Notes under the pieces: generated by a model
Seen by the model: the letters and a program-made list of their open reading frames with translations, nothing else
What the model was told of the DNA's origin: nothing
Database searches by the model: none
In this document: piece by piece, positions 1-9,100 of the stretch
How the letters are laid out: every line of letters begins with the position of its first letter
Position numbering within the stretch: the first letter of the stretch is position 1
Program-made: the position numbers and the translations under genes
Source of the DNA: UBA5070 sp035913415
Lineage (GTDB): Bacteria; Fibrobacterota; Fibrobacteria; UBA5070
Assembly: GCA_035913415.1 (NCBI GenBank)
Contig: JAMIIV010000099.1
Coordinates: 1 to 17,828, forward strand
Length of the DNA: 17,828 nucleotides
Direction: 5' to 3'

Positions 1-712
1 CGAGGTGACCTCCCATGGTCCCGCACGAGCTCCACGGGCGCGCCCCGGCCCCGCCCATCCACGACGCGCAGTCCAGGTTCCGGTCCTTGAGGTAAATGGC
101 CGTCCAGAATCCCTTGAGGTCGCAGCCCACGATCTCGACGCCGCGGCTCTGGAGCGCGGACACACCCACGCTGCCGTGGATCAGGTCGAAGACCTTGTTC
201 CAGATGTCGGGATTCACGAACGCCGCGGGACGGACGCCATCCAGGACTAGTCCCTCCAGACGCACCGAGCGGGACGACTTCACCAGCACCAGGCCGTTGT
301 GCTGGAACCCGGTGGTGGAAAGCGGATCGGTGAGGTCGGCCGCGGTTCCCACACCCCCCTCGTAGGCCACGGGCCAGCGCAGCCAGCCCGCCGGGGCCGC
401 AGGCCGACCGCCGCCGGCCGGCGGCTGCAACCGGAACAGGATCGCCGTCCCCGTCGAGTCGGGCACCAGGAGAGAGTCCTCCCAGCGCAGCACGGAGGGG
501 GTGTTCCCGATCGAGCGGATGCGCACACCCTCCTTGCCCTCGATCCACAGTTGGTGTTCCATGCGGTAGAGGGAATCGGAAAGTTCGATCTCGCAGCCCA
601 CGACGGGGCAGGCGTCGATCGCCTTCTGGAGACGCGCAGCGGAATCGGATCCACCCGCGACCTGGACGGAAGCCAGGGCGGTGGCGAAGAGGGCAAGAAG
701 CGAGGCGGACAC
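1..712 (-). CDS. Secreted right-handed parallel beta-helix-like protein (N-terminal part, cut by window edge)
   Basis: The reading frame starts at a GTG (712-710) with GGAGG four bases upstream and stays open for 237 codons to the left edge, so the C-terminus is missing. Residues 1-20 (MSASLLALFATALASVQVAG) look like a signal peptide, so export is expected. The mature part opens with an ARLQKAIDACP segment, followed by short strand-like repeats, including SRSVRLEGLVLDG (about 147-159) and SRGVEIVGCDLKGFWTAIYL (about 189-208). This alternation of V/I/L-rich strands and Gly/Asp turns is typical of pectate-lyase-type beta-helix proteins, many of which act on polysaccharides. Cys36 and Cys40 are close together and others lie near 197, 214 and 230. 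It follows the glycoside hydrolase gene in the same direction after about 120 bases, so the two may be co-expressed. No catalytic residues can be named, and the enzyme activity is unknown. Confidence 0.75.
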   Translation of the reverse strand, partial: MSASLLALFATALASVQVAGGSDSAARLQKAIDACPVVGCEIELSDSLYRMEHQLWIEGKEGVRIRSIGNTPSVLRWEDSLLVPDSTGTAILFRLQPPAGGGRPAAPAGWLRWPVAYEGGVGTAADLTDPLSTTGFQHNGLVLVKSSRSVRLEGLVLDGVRPAAFVNPDIWNKVFDLIHGSVGVSALQSRGVEIVGCDLKGFWTAIYLKDRNLDCASWMGGAGARPWSSCGTMGGHL

Positions 713-835
713 GGGACCTCCGGAAGGACGGGGCGACGGGATCACGAAAAGTACCACCGCGTACCTGAGCCCGGCGTGGACGGTTACGCCTCAGAGGACC
801 TGGTGCGTCCCGCCCGAAGGTCGATGGCAAACCGT

Positions 836-2338
836 TCAGCGCGCCGAAACCACCACCTTGCGTGCCGCACCCGTGGCGTTTTCCGGCATGAGCATGTAGA
901 TCCCGGGGTGCGGTGCGATACGCGCCACCGATCGTTCGATGTTTTCGCCCGTCTTGGTCCCCACCATGCCGAAGTCGCGGCCCTGCAGGTCGACGACCCT
1001 GTAGGCGCCAGATTTTGACGCCACTGCAGCAATTTCCCGTTCCACGCCGGTGGGCGCCCCGGTGAGGTGGATCCGGTAGGCGTAGAGGTTGCTCGCGACG
1101 TTCACGGGAACGGTGATCGACCCGTTGGTCACACTGACCGGTGCATTGGAGATCGTGGTGGTCCCCGACACCGGCGTGTCCTTGTTGCTCCAAGTGACCG
1201 ATTCCAGCTTCACGGTCACGCTCGACCCCATCCACGAGGGCACGCCATTGATGGCCACGTTCACGGTCCCGACGCTGTTGCCTCCCAGCACGATGCTCGC
1301 GGTCCTCGTGGCACGATCGACATTCGCGAAGGCGTCCACGCCATCGCTCTTGTCGTTGGGGGGAACAGTCTTGGTCATGTAGCCCGACATGTCGCCGTAC
1401 CACTTGTACATGTACCAGCCGCCGCCCTTCTGGTTGTTGGAGGTCAACAGGCTCCCCAAGCGACCGGGCAGCGGAACCCACCACCACGACAACTGCGAGC
1501 TCGTGATCTTGTAGCGCTCGAACTTGGCGATGAACGGCACCGAATACCCGGGGCAGCCTTCGTACGGGTCGCTGGTCTTGGAGGAGTACTCGTTGATGCT
1601 GATCTCGATGGGCGAAATCCCCAGGCTCTTCTCCAGGGCGCGGTAGTTCTCGTAGGCACCCACGAACCCCGCCGCCCCCCACTGGTGCCAACTGATCAGG
1701 TCGGGCAGGCAGTTGTTGGCCTTGGCGTAGGTCAGGAAGTTCCGCATGTAGGATTCCTGGTAGTACGAGATCGAGGGCCCTATGATCTTCGCCTTGGGGT
1801 CCAAGGACCGAATCAGGTCGAACATGGGTTTCCAGACCGTCGTGGTGAGCGGACCGTTGGCGGTGGTGTTCCAGGTGCCGTCGGGCTCGTTCCAGATCTC
1901 GTACCCTTCGAAGTTGTCGCGACCCGAGGCGATCTTCGCCTTGATCACCTTGGTCACCTCGGTCTTGTAGTGGTCGATGCCGAGCCACTTGTAGGGCCAG
2001 TTCGGCAGGATGTCGGCCAGGTCGAACTGGATCAGGCTCTTGGAGCCACCCTTGGCCAAGCGCTCCGAGACCTTGATCGCGTCGCCGAAGGCGTGTTGGT
2101 TCACCGAGGTGGCCAGCGCGGGGTTGCGATACGAATAGGCCTTGAGCGGCGTCACGAGCCCTTCGATGTCGGCGGGTAGTGTCTCGGTGATGCCGTAGAG
2201 GGACCCCGAGCCGCAGTGGGTCACGGGACGGATGCTGTCCGACAGGTTCACCGACAGGTTGAACGTCGCCCCTGTGGCCGGATGGGCGACCAAAGCAGTC
2301 AGGGCGAAAACACCCAGGACTCGCACTTGTGGATTCAT
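836..2338 (-). CDS. Secreted glycoside hydrolase of clan GH-A type (GH39-like) with C-terminal sorting-like domain
   Basis: The chosen ATG (2338) has GAGG six bases upstream and begins a clear signal peptide (MNPQVRVLGVFALTALVAHPATG). A longer frame exists upstream but lacks such signals. The 500-residue protein shows GYEIWNEPDGTW near residue 145-156, where Glu151 fits the acid/base of a clan GH-A (beta/alpha)8 enzyme. PIEISINEYSS follows near 243-253, where Glu250 fits the nucleophile, and LISWHQWG (214-221) fits a barrel strand. Residues about 330-427 are beta-rich, as in the C-terminal beta-sandwich of GH39/GH30-type enzymes. The last about 60 residues (YRVVDLQGRDFG, then HPGIYML and RKVVV) resemble type IX-like C-terminal sorting domains of FCB bacteria. 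Family assignment to GH39 is tentative and the substrate is unknown; a plant-type hemicellulose is a reasonable guess. Confidence 0.8.
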   Translation of the reverse strand: MNPQVRVLGVFALTALVAHPATGATFNLSVNLSDSIRPVTHCGSGSLYGITETLPADIEGLVTPLKAYSYRNPALATSVNQHAFGDAIKVSERLAKGGSKSLIQFDLADILPNWPYKWLGIDHYKTEVTKVIKAKIASGRDNFEGYEIWNEPDGTWNTTANGPLTTTVWKPMFDLIRSLDPKAKIIGPSISYYQESYMRNFLTYAKANNCLPDLISWHQWGAAGFVGAYENYRALEKSLGISPIEISINEYSSKTSDPYEGCPGYSVPFIAKFERYKITSSQLSWWWVPLPGRLGSLLTSNNQKGGGWYMYKWYGDMSGYMTKTVPPNDKSDGVDAFANVDRATRTASIVLGGNSVGTVNVAINGVPSWMGSSVTVKLESVTWSNKDTPVSGTTTISNAPVSVTNGSITVPVNVASNLYAYRIHLTGAPTGVEREIAAVASKSGAYRVVDLQGRDFGMVGTKTGENIERSVARIAPHPGIYMLMPENATGAARKVVVSAR

Positions 2339-2616
2339 TCTGCACCTCGTGGTTTCGAACGCATCATGCCCTGATTCGCTGTCGCTCTGCCGGGGCGTGG
2401 TGTCTTCACATCGCCCCCTATCGCGCGCACGGTCACTCCGGCGCCGTCGTGACACGGACACCCCACCACGGAGAGTCGATGGGGATTGAAGATGGCCTAC
2501 GGGAAGACCCGGGACACGCCGGTTTCGACATCCGACCCTTGTGGTTTTGTCAATACAGCAAAGGCCCTTCGCCACCCATCAGACGACCTGCGCCCAGGCG
2601 CACCACACCCGCGGAG
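2339..2616. other. Intergenic region upstream of the glycosidase gene
   Basis: This 278-base gap lies between the end of the unknown secreted protein gene and the start of the glycosidase, both on the minus strand. It should carry the glycosidase promoter. On the minus strand a perfect TTGACA lies at 2553-2548, but no convincing -10 box follows at the usual spacing. An imperfect palindrome lies at 2432-2453. No convincing gene is seen on either strand. Confidence 0.4.
2432..2453. promoter_or_regulatory. 22-bp imperfect palindrome, candidate operator
   Basis: The arms GTCAC (2432-2436) and GTGAC (2449-2453) flank a self-complementary CGGCGCCG core (2439-2446), each separated by TC. The palindrome sits about 95 bases upstream of the glycosidase start codon, a plausible place for a dimeric regulator to bind. 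There is no direct evidence of function, and a chance palindrome in GC-rich DNA cannot be excluded. Confidence 0.25.
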
Positions 2617-4350
2617 TCAGCGTCCCCCGGCGGGTGGCAGGCATTCGAGCGCGGGATTCAGGCGGCAGACCGTCGCTTCGACGGCCGGGGAGGCCGATTT
2701 CGCCCCCGAGCGCGCGAACATTTTTCGCCCCCCCACCAGGAAAGTCGAACGCCCTTCGGCAACGACCGTCTCGAGGGATTCGATGCCGGTGATGCTCGCC
2801 GTGGCGTGGCCGATCTGGCGCTCGAGGAACTGGGAGGTGGCGACCAGCCGCGGATTCGCTCCCGGCTCGATCGTGCGGCCCCACGCGGCCCGATGCACCA
2901 TCGGGAAGCTGTCGATCGAAAACGACGGCGCCCACGACGAGTCGAGGGCCACCATCACACGCAGATCGACACTGTCGCCGACCGGCGCTCCGACCTCGCC
3001 CGTGAAGCGGAACCGCCCGACACCGGGAAGACTTCTCCAGGCCGACGTATCCACCACCGAAGGCGAGGCCCCCCACCACCGCATTCCGCTTTCCTGGTCA
3101 ACCTCGAGCGGATCGAATCCCGAAGGCCAGGGGAAGAAGGTCATGCGCCCCACCACCGTCTTGCGATACCAGGGCGCGAACACGACGCTGTCGCGTTCCA
3201 GGCGCAGGTGTTTGTCGAGGAAACCGGCCGCGGCTTCGGGGCATCGGCTCGACCCCGGCACCCGGTCGAGGACCATCGAATCGACCACCAGGAAGTTCGC
3301 CTTGCCGCCGGGCAGAACGCCTCGGACGGAATCCGTCCCCAGTACGGCGGCGCGACGGCGCCATCCGTCGTCGGGAAGGAACAACTCGCCGGGCACCTTG
3401 CGTGGCGCGTTCCAGGGCGTGGCCAGGTTCGGATCTACCAGCGCGGCCAGGATGCGCGGCTCGCCGCCGTCGTCGTTTTCCGTCCAGTTGCGCACCCGCA
3501 GGCGTCCCTCGAGGGACGCGAATCCCCACTGGGCCCGGACGGGTCGCTCCGAGATCCAGGCCTCCCCCTCCTTGCGCAGCCGCAGCCCCCGCGCGACACG
3601 CAGGGGAGCCCCGGTCGAGTCGACCCAGTTCCACAACCGGGAATCGGGGATTCCACAACGGGCGCTGTCTCCGTACCGGGGAATCAACCGGACCGAAAGG
3701 CTCGCAGCTCGGGCCAGGTCGGGAGTGGTTCCAAGAAACTCGAGCCCCGCGGGGGCCACAACTTCCAGACCTCCGTCCAGCAGGCGGTACCACGGATCCG
3801 GAGTGCGCCCGACCAGCACGATCCCGGACCGGTCGACCACGGCCCGCGTCAGCCGGGATTCCCCCGTCCATCGCGGCTTGCGCGCCACCAGCTCGAGGCC
3901 TTCGATCGAGATCGCCCCCAACTCGGATCGGAAGGGGAAACGACGGTCCGGCCGCAACTGCGGCGAACCCAGGATCGCGTAGGCGCCCGTCGGGCATCCC
4001 TCCGGAGGATCGGAGAATTCGCCCTCACCGGTGAGCGAAAGCGGGATGTTGGGCTGCTTGGCCAACGACGACATCCGTGCCAGACCCGGCTGGTCGGAAT
4101 CCGTCGCTTCGCGCAGTTCCAGCGGACCGCGCAAGGTGTCCCGCGGTGAACCAGCATAATCTTCGCCCCAACGCACGATCACCCGCCCCGCTCCGATCTT
4201 CCAGCCCTTGGCGGTCCGGGTCATCACCGGCCCTTCCAGGAGGGCCTGCCTGCCCGACAGCCCAGCATCGTCGAGCAGGAGGCAACGGGTGGTGGCGGCG
4301 GGTGCGAGCGAAACGGCGAGCAACGTGGCAGACAGGGATCTGGGGATCAT
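2617..4350 (-). CDS. Large secreted protein of unknown function
   Basis: The 577-residue protein begins MIPRSLSATLLAVSLAPAATT, a plausible signal peptide, so it is probably exported. I recognise no domain. The sequence is rich in Arg, Trp, Gly and Pro and contains many short strand-like segments (for example GAISIEGLELVARKPRW, RFRFTGEVGAPVGDSVDLRV), which suggests an all-beta fold. Only a few Cys residues are present. The ATG at 4350 has no strong ribosome-binding site. A GGAGG about 20 bases upstream instead faces an ATG in a different frame, whose product does not look like a protein. The gene is divergent from the small secreted protein gene at 4408, with 57 bases between them for both promoters. 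It is followed in the same direction by the glycosidase, so a role at the cell surface is a guess from context. Confidence 0.7.
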   Translation of the reverse strand: MIPRSLSATLLAVSLAPAATTRCLLLDDAGLSGRQALLEGPVMTRTAKGWKIGAGRVIVRWGEDYAGSPRDTLRGPLELREATDSDQPGLARMSSLAKQPNIPLSLTGEGEFSDPPEGCPTGAYAILGSPQLRPDRRFPFRSELGAISIEGLELVARKPRWTGESRLTRAVVDRSGIVLVGRTPDPWYRLLDGGLEVVAPAGLEFLGTTPDLARAASLSVRLIPRYGDSARCGIPDSRLWNWVDSTGAPLRVARGLRLRKEGEAWISERPVRAQWGFASLEGRLRVRNWTENDDGGEPRILAALVDPNLATPWNAPRKVPGELFLPDDGWRRRAAVLGTDSVRGVLPGGKANFLVVDSMVLDRVPGSSRCPEAAAGFLDKHLRLERDSVVFAPWYRKTVVGRMTFFPWPSGFDPLEVDQESGMRWWGASPSVVDTSAWRSLPGVGRFRFTGEVGAPVGDSVDLRVMVALDSSWAPSFSIDSFPMVHRAAWGRTIEPGANPRLVATSQFLERQIGHATASITGIESLETVVAEGRSTFLVGGRKMFARSGAKSASPAVEATVCRLNPALECLPPAGGR

Positions 4351-4407
4351 GCGCCAAACCTAGATTGCCGTCCATCACCTCCCGCCCCAACCACGGAGCC
4401 TCTCCCC

Positions 4408-4851
4408 ATGCGGCACACCCTCGTCGCGATCCTGTGCCTTCTCGCCACCTCTTATGGTGAGCCCGCCACCCCGATCCGCGATCCGCAGGCCCATCTGCTC
4501 GAGCAACTCGATCGTCTCGACGTCTACCGTGTGGACGGCGGCATCTCCGGCTGCATGGACGTGCGCGCCCTGCCCGGAAATGGCGACACCAGCACCTTCG
4601 AACTGTCCCGCCGCAGCGCCCCCTGCCCCATCCCTTCGCCCGCGAGCTTCCGTGTGGTGCTGTCCACGGGTGTAGTCCTCGAGGCATCCTCCGGACAACC
4701 CCTGGAGCGCCTGGTCCAGGCCATGCGCCGCAACGCACGCCACCAGGTCCCCGACTGGGTGTATCGCGGCGAACCCGATCCCGACTGCGGATTCGACCCC
4801 GACTGTTCGGTCATCCGCGCCGGAGGCGGTGGATCCTTCAAGAAACGGTGA
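4408..4851 (+). CDS. Small secreted protein with four cysteines, unknown function
   Basis: The 147-residue product starts with MRHTLVAILCLLATSYG, a short signal peptide. Four Cys remain in the mature part (about 49, 73, 127, 133), consistent with two disulphides. The segments MDVRALPGNGDTSTFELSRRS and FRVVLSTGVVLEASSG look strand-like, and the tail (VYRGEPDPDCGFDPDCSVIRAGG) is rich in Asp, Pro and Gly. A GGAG about ten bases before the ATG is a modest ribosome-binding site. It runs divergently from the 4350 gene and about 100 bases ahead of the TfoX-like gene. I do not recognise the family. Confidence 0.6.
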   Translation: MRHTLVAILCLLATSYGEPATPIRDPQAHLLEQLDRLDVYRVDGGISGCMDVRALPGNGDTSTFELSRRSAPCPIPSPASFRVVLSTGVVLEASSGQPLERLVQAMRRNARHQVPDWVYRGEPDPDCGFDPDCSVIRAGGGGSFKKR

Positions 4852-4952
4852 GTCGGGAGGTCCGTCGCGGTCCGGCCCCGGATCGTGACGACGGAATTCG
4901 TCCAACTCCTCCAGCCCGACGCACCCGTCCTCGACAACGCGAAGGAGCGCCC

Positions 4953-5873
4953 ATGCCCTACAGCCTCGAACTCGCCCGGCGCATCCGCGACCGCTTCGCC
5001 GCGCTCAAGACACCCGAAGTCGAGGAGAAGTCCATGATGGGCGGCCTGGTCTTCATGGTCGACGGCAAGATGTGCGTCTGCGTGGTCGGGGAGTCGATGA
5101 TGTGCCGCCTCGATCCCGCCGACATTCCCGCCGCCCTCACCCTTCCCGGCTGCTCCCCCATGGCTTTCACCGGCCGCGTCATGAAGGGCTTCGTCGTCGT
5201 CGATTCCGAAGGCATGGCCACCCGCGCGGAATTCGAGTCCTGGATCTCCCAGGCCCTGGAGTTCAACCCCCGTGCCACCTCGGCGAAGAAGGGACCACAA
5301 AAGCCTTCGATTCGAGGCTTCGGAGCCGACCCTCCGCGCGGAACGCGCCCCAACGCTCTGCTAACCCTCGCCCTGGTGTCGTTTGGGCTTTGGGCCCCGG
5401 CCTCCGGCAGCGACGGCACCCGCCTGGTGAAACGGGCCGAAGCCCTGGAGAAATCGTCGGAAATTGCCGTAGCCCGTCGGACCGGCTTCGTCGGATCCCT
5501 GGTGGAGAAACAACGGGAAGGCTATCGATGCACGTTCCACTTCGAAAGGTGGGTCGTCGATTCCGTTCTAGCCGGGAAAGCCTCCTGGACGGCAGGCGAT
5601 ACGGTGCGCGTCTTCGACGCCGAACAAGCCAAGGAATGCTGGCGTGACCACGAATACACCACCAAGGGAATCGAGGTCGGCTGGATCTCCCTCAAGTACA
5701 ACACCCCCACGATGCTCACCGATCAGGATTCCTCGAGCTCCCGCGGCATCCTGATCGGCCATCTCCGCCGCAAGAAGGACTTGGAACTGTATTGCCATGG
5801 TTCGATCGAGCGTGCCGACCAGGCCGACCGGATCCGCGACTTCGCACGCGATTTGGTCCGAAGCCAGCGCTGA
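4953..5873 (+). CDS. TfoX N-terminal domain protein fused in frame to a signal-peptide-like segment and a second domain
   Basis: The ATG at 4953 has AAGGAG five bases upstream. A longer frame from a GTG at 4848 lacks such a site and translates to low-complexity Arg/Pro sequence, so it is not used. Residues 1-113 match the TfoX_N family (ELARRIRDRFAAL; EKSMMGGLVFMVDGKMCVCV; RLDPAD; FTGRVMKGFVVVD; WISQALEFNPRA), cytosolic proteins of about 110-120 residues. Without a stop the frame continues through RPNALLTLALVSFGLWAPASG (132-152), which is a good signal peptide or membrane segment, into a 155-residue domain (EIAVARRTGFVGSLVE, FHFERWVVDSVLAGKASWTAGDTVRVF) resembling NTR/TIMP-like secreted proteins. 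Gly114 is GGA where TGA would end a normal TfoX_N protein, and Thr131 is ACG where ATG would start the second. It is either a real membrane-anchored fusion, two genes joined by stop loss, or sequence error. Confidence 0.7.
   Translation: MPYSLELARRIRDRFAALKTPEVEEKSMMGGLVFMVDGKMCVCVVGESMMCRLDPADIPAALTLPGCSPMAFTGRVMKGFVVVDSEGMATRAEFESWISQALEFNPRATSAKKGPQKPSIRGFGADPPRGTRPNALLTLALVSFGLWAPASGSDGTRLVKRAEALEKSSEIAVARRTGFVGSLVEKQREGYRCTFHFERWVVDSVLAGKASWTAGDTVRVFDAEQAKECWRDHEYTTKGIEVGWISLKYNTPTMLTDQDSSSSRGILIGHLRRKKDLELYCHGSIERADQADRIRDFARDLVRSQR
5301..5320. repeat. Short inverted repeat inside the TfoX fusion junction
   Basis: AAGCCT (5301-5306) and AGGCTT (5315-5320) flank an 8-base loop. On the minus strand the stem is followed by TTTTG; on the plus strand no T-run follows. 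Its place just after the expected end of the TfoX domain suggests it was once the terminator or spacer between two separate genes. A six-base stem can arise by chance. Confidence 0.3.
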
Positions 5874-5904
5874 CCGGGGGGACGCCCGCGCCAGCGATCC
5901 GCTA

Positions 5905-5967
5905 CATGACCGCTTCCTTGCGCACATAGCTGTAGAGGAACAGCCTCGCGTCGGGAAGCAGGGCATT
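5905..5967 (-). pseudogene. Remnant of a Fic-family (AMPylase/DOC) gene, N-terminal fragment
   Basis: The minus strand encodes NALLPDARLFLYSYVRKEAV then Met and a stop. From knowledge of the family, Fic proteins of the Fic_N type carry a segment close to LLPD..LFLY.YVRKEAVLSSQIEGTQ just before the Fic core. The match runs up to KEAV, and the expected SSQIEGTQ and HPFxxGNGR parts are absent downstream. Sequence on both sides diverges. Fic genes are commonly found inside type I restriction loci, so this is best read as debris of a lost gene at the island edge. About twenty residues is a short match, hence moderate confidence. Confidence 0.55.
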
Positions 5968-6100
5968 GCGTGGCCTCGTGGGTGCGAGCTGGGAGCGCGG
6001 CGTCAGGGGAAGCATCCCCCTTGCTGCGGCTCCGGCTTCGCAGGGATCATTCGCCACCCCCTCAGCTGGGAGTACCCCGCAGCGCCGCGAGTGAAGAGGT

Positions 6101-9100
6101 TTACCCAGTTTCTCCTCGGATCGCCTGGTAGATCTCGCGAGAAAGGATCGGGAACGCGGCGCGCTGAAACGAGTCATTTTCGTCCATGTAGCGAGTCACG
6201 ATTTTATCATTTTCTTCCATGCGCTGAATCATCAAATCTTCGACGAGCTTGCGGATTCCCATCTGAAACTTGTCCAGAGGATTCGCCATCGCGATCTGGA
6301 TCACTTGGCTGTTCCCCGCTGCCTTGGTCTTGATCTGGTCGAAGAATAGGCGATCCTCTTCCGTGAACGCGGTCCCAAAGCGTTCGTTCAGGGTCTGGAT
6401 GATTTCCGACAACGGAGCACTCTCTTCCTTGACCTTGCCCGACCCCACTTCGGTGGGGCTGCTCACCCCTTCGGGCTCGCCTGCCTCCAATCCGATGCGG
6501 CCGCTGAACACGCTCTGCAATCGGTAGTACTGGAGCTCCACCTCATTCGCGATTTTGATCACGGTGTTATCGCGGTCGGTGGGCAGGTGTGGTAGCAGGA
6601 GCTTGCCGAAGCTGTAGAGTTTCTCCAGATCCCGATCCGTATAGGGCAGAATCTGACTCAGGAACGAGTACATCCGCACGTACCCGCCCAGCTTGTTGCG
6701 GAAGCCCGCGCGCTCGGATTCCTCCATCACCTTGAAGCGATCCACCGCGGGCTGCAGATACCTCTGCATGTGGGCGTGGTCGGCAGGATTCTGCTTGTCG
6801 GGCTGGCGGTAGAAAATGCGCGCGAAAGCGTCGATCTCGCTTTCGTGGTAGATCTGCATCTGGTCCAGCTCGTACTTCATGCCGGGAAGCATGTCGAGAT
6901 TGGCTTCCTCTTGCAGGCTGGTCGAGTCGTAGTAGGGCTTGAAGGCCTTGTAGATATCGTCGGGCTTGTTCACGAAGTCCAGCACGAACGGTTCTTCCTT
7001 GCCCGCGATTTTGCGGTTCAAGCGCGAGAGGGTCTGCACCGCCTGCACGCCATCCAATCGCTTATCCACATACATGGCGCACAGCAACGGTTGGTCGAAT
7101 CCCGTCTGGTACTTGTTGGCCACCAGCAGCACCTGGTAGTCGCTGGAACCGAATCGCTCGGGAAGTTGGCTCTCGGCGATGGGCTTGCCCGACACGACGT
7201 CCGTGTTCATGCCAGGTTCGGTGTATTCGAGGGAGGTCTCGGGATCCTTGATCGTTCCGCTGAAGGCAACCAGGGTGCGCACGTCGGTGTAACCGTTCTC
7301 GGCGATGTAGCGCTCGAAGGCGAGCTTGTACTTGACGGCCTGGATGCGGCTGGTGGTCACCACCATGGCCTTACCGCGCCCGTCGAGCCGATGGCGGATG
7401 TGGTCGCGGAAGTGCTCCACCATCACTTCGGTCTTCTGCTCGATGTTGGCGGGGTGCAGCTCCTTGAACTTGGCCAGCGCCTTGGCGCCCTTCTTCTTGG
7501 GGAGGTCGGGGTCGCTCTCCACCAGCTTCACGAACTTGAACCACGTGCTGTAGGTTGTGTAATTGCGCAGCACATCCAGGATGAATCCCTCCTGGATAGC
7601 CTGCCGCATGGAGTAGGTGTGGATGGCCTCGGGTTTGCCGGTGGATCCGGGACGACCAAACAGCTCCAGGGTCTTGCCCTTGGGCGTGGCAGTGAACGCG
7701 AAGAAGCTCAGGTTCGACTGCTTCAGGCGCGAGGCCATGATCTGGTTGAGTCGGTCTTCCCAGTCGAGCTCGTCTTCCCCGTTTCCGACCGTCGCGGCTT
7801 GGGCATCGGCCCCCAGGATCAATTTCAGTTCACGGGCGGTGTCACCGGTCTGGCTGGAATGTGCCTCGTCGACGATCACGGCGTAGCGGCGCGCGGCGAT
7901 CTTGGCCTGCCATTCCCGCGCCTGGGCCTTCTCCTCGTCGGTGGCCTTGTCCTGGTTTTCGGCGCCCGCGGCGTGCAGCAGACCCCGCAACACGAAGGGG
8001 AACTTGAACAGCGTGGTCACGACGATTTTTGTCCCGTCGATCAATGCTTCGGCGAGCTGCCTGGAGTCCTGGTCGATCGCCTTCACCACACCCTGGGCGT
8101 GCTCGATCTGGTAGATGGCGTCCTGCAATTGCTTGTCGAGCACCTTGCGGTCGGTGATCACGACCACGCAGTCGAAGACCTTGCGGTCCTGGCCGTCGTG
8201 CAGGCTCGCGAGCCGATGCGACAGCCACGAGATGCTGTTGGTCTTGCCGCTGCCCGCCGAATGCTGGATCAGGTAGTTGTGTCCCGCGCCCTCCGTCCGC
8301 GCGGTGGCGATGAGAGTGCGCACGGCGTCGAGCTGGTGGTAGCGGGGGAACACGAGCTTTTCGGTGGTCACGAGCTTCTTCCCGCCGCGCCCGTCGTCGA
8401 CCTTGCGCTCGTCCTTCTCCACGAACAGGAAGTGCCCCAGGATATCGAGGAAACTGTCGCGCCGCAGCGTCTCTTGCCAGAAGTACCCTGTGCGGTAGCC
8501 GCTCTCGTGCTGGGGGTTTCCGGCACCGCATTGGATTTGGCCGGGATGGCTGCCGCGGTTGAAGGGCAGGAAGAAGGTTTTGTCGCGAGCCAGCCGCGTG
8601 GTCATGTGGACCTCGTCGGGATCGATCGCGAAGTGCACCAAGGCGCGCTTCTTGAACTCGAAAAGCGGGGCGCGGGGATCGCGGTCGGTCTGGTACTGCC
8701 GCACAGCGTGTCGCCAGGTCTGGTGGGTGCCGGGATTCTTGAGTTCGATGGTGGCCACCGGCAACCCGTTCACGGCAAGCACCATGTCCACGGTGCTGTG
8801 GTCGCCGGGATGGCAGGCCACCTGGCGCGTGATGGTGAGCTGGTTCTTGCCGTACATCTCCATGACATCCGGAGACAGAGCATGGGCCGGCTTGAAGGTG
8901 GCGATCCGGAAGAGCTTGCCATAGAACTTGAACCCGTGGCGGAGCACATGGAGGCTCCCCTTGATGTCGAGCTCCTTGACCAGTGCCTCGAGCAGCATGG
9001 ACCGCAATTGACCCCCGTGCAAGACGGACATCTCATCCCAGAGCTTGGGCTGGGTCGCTTCCAGGTAGGCGTAGACCCGCGCCGGAAACAAGGCCCGCTC

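Noticed and set aside
2329..4149. Plus-strand frame of 606 codons opposite the unknown secreted protein
   Set aside because: It is Arg/Pro/Gly-rich with no signal peptide or motif, while the minus-strand frame has a signal peptide and protein-like composition.
4848..4952. GTG start overlapping the small secreted protein gene for the TfoX fusion
   Set aside because: The ATG at 4953 has a strong ribosome-binding site and begins exactly at the TfoX_N domain; the extra 35 residues look non-coding.
5968..6177. A 91-residue minus-strand gene including the Fic-like fragment
   Set aside because: Its first part overlaps the hsdR 3' end in another frame and shows no Fic similarity; only the last twenty or so residues do, so it is treated as a remnant.
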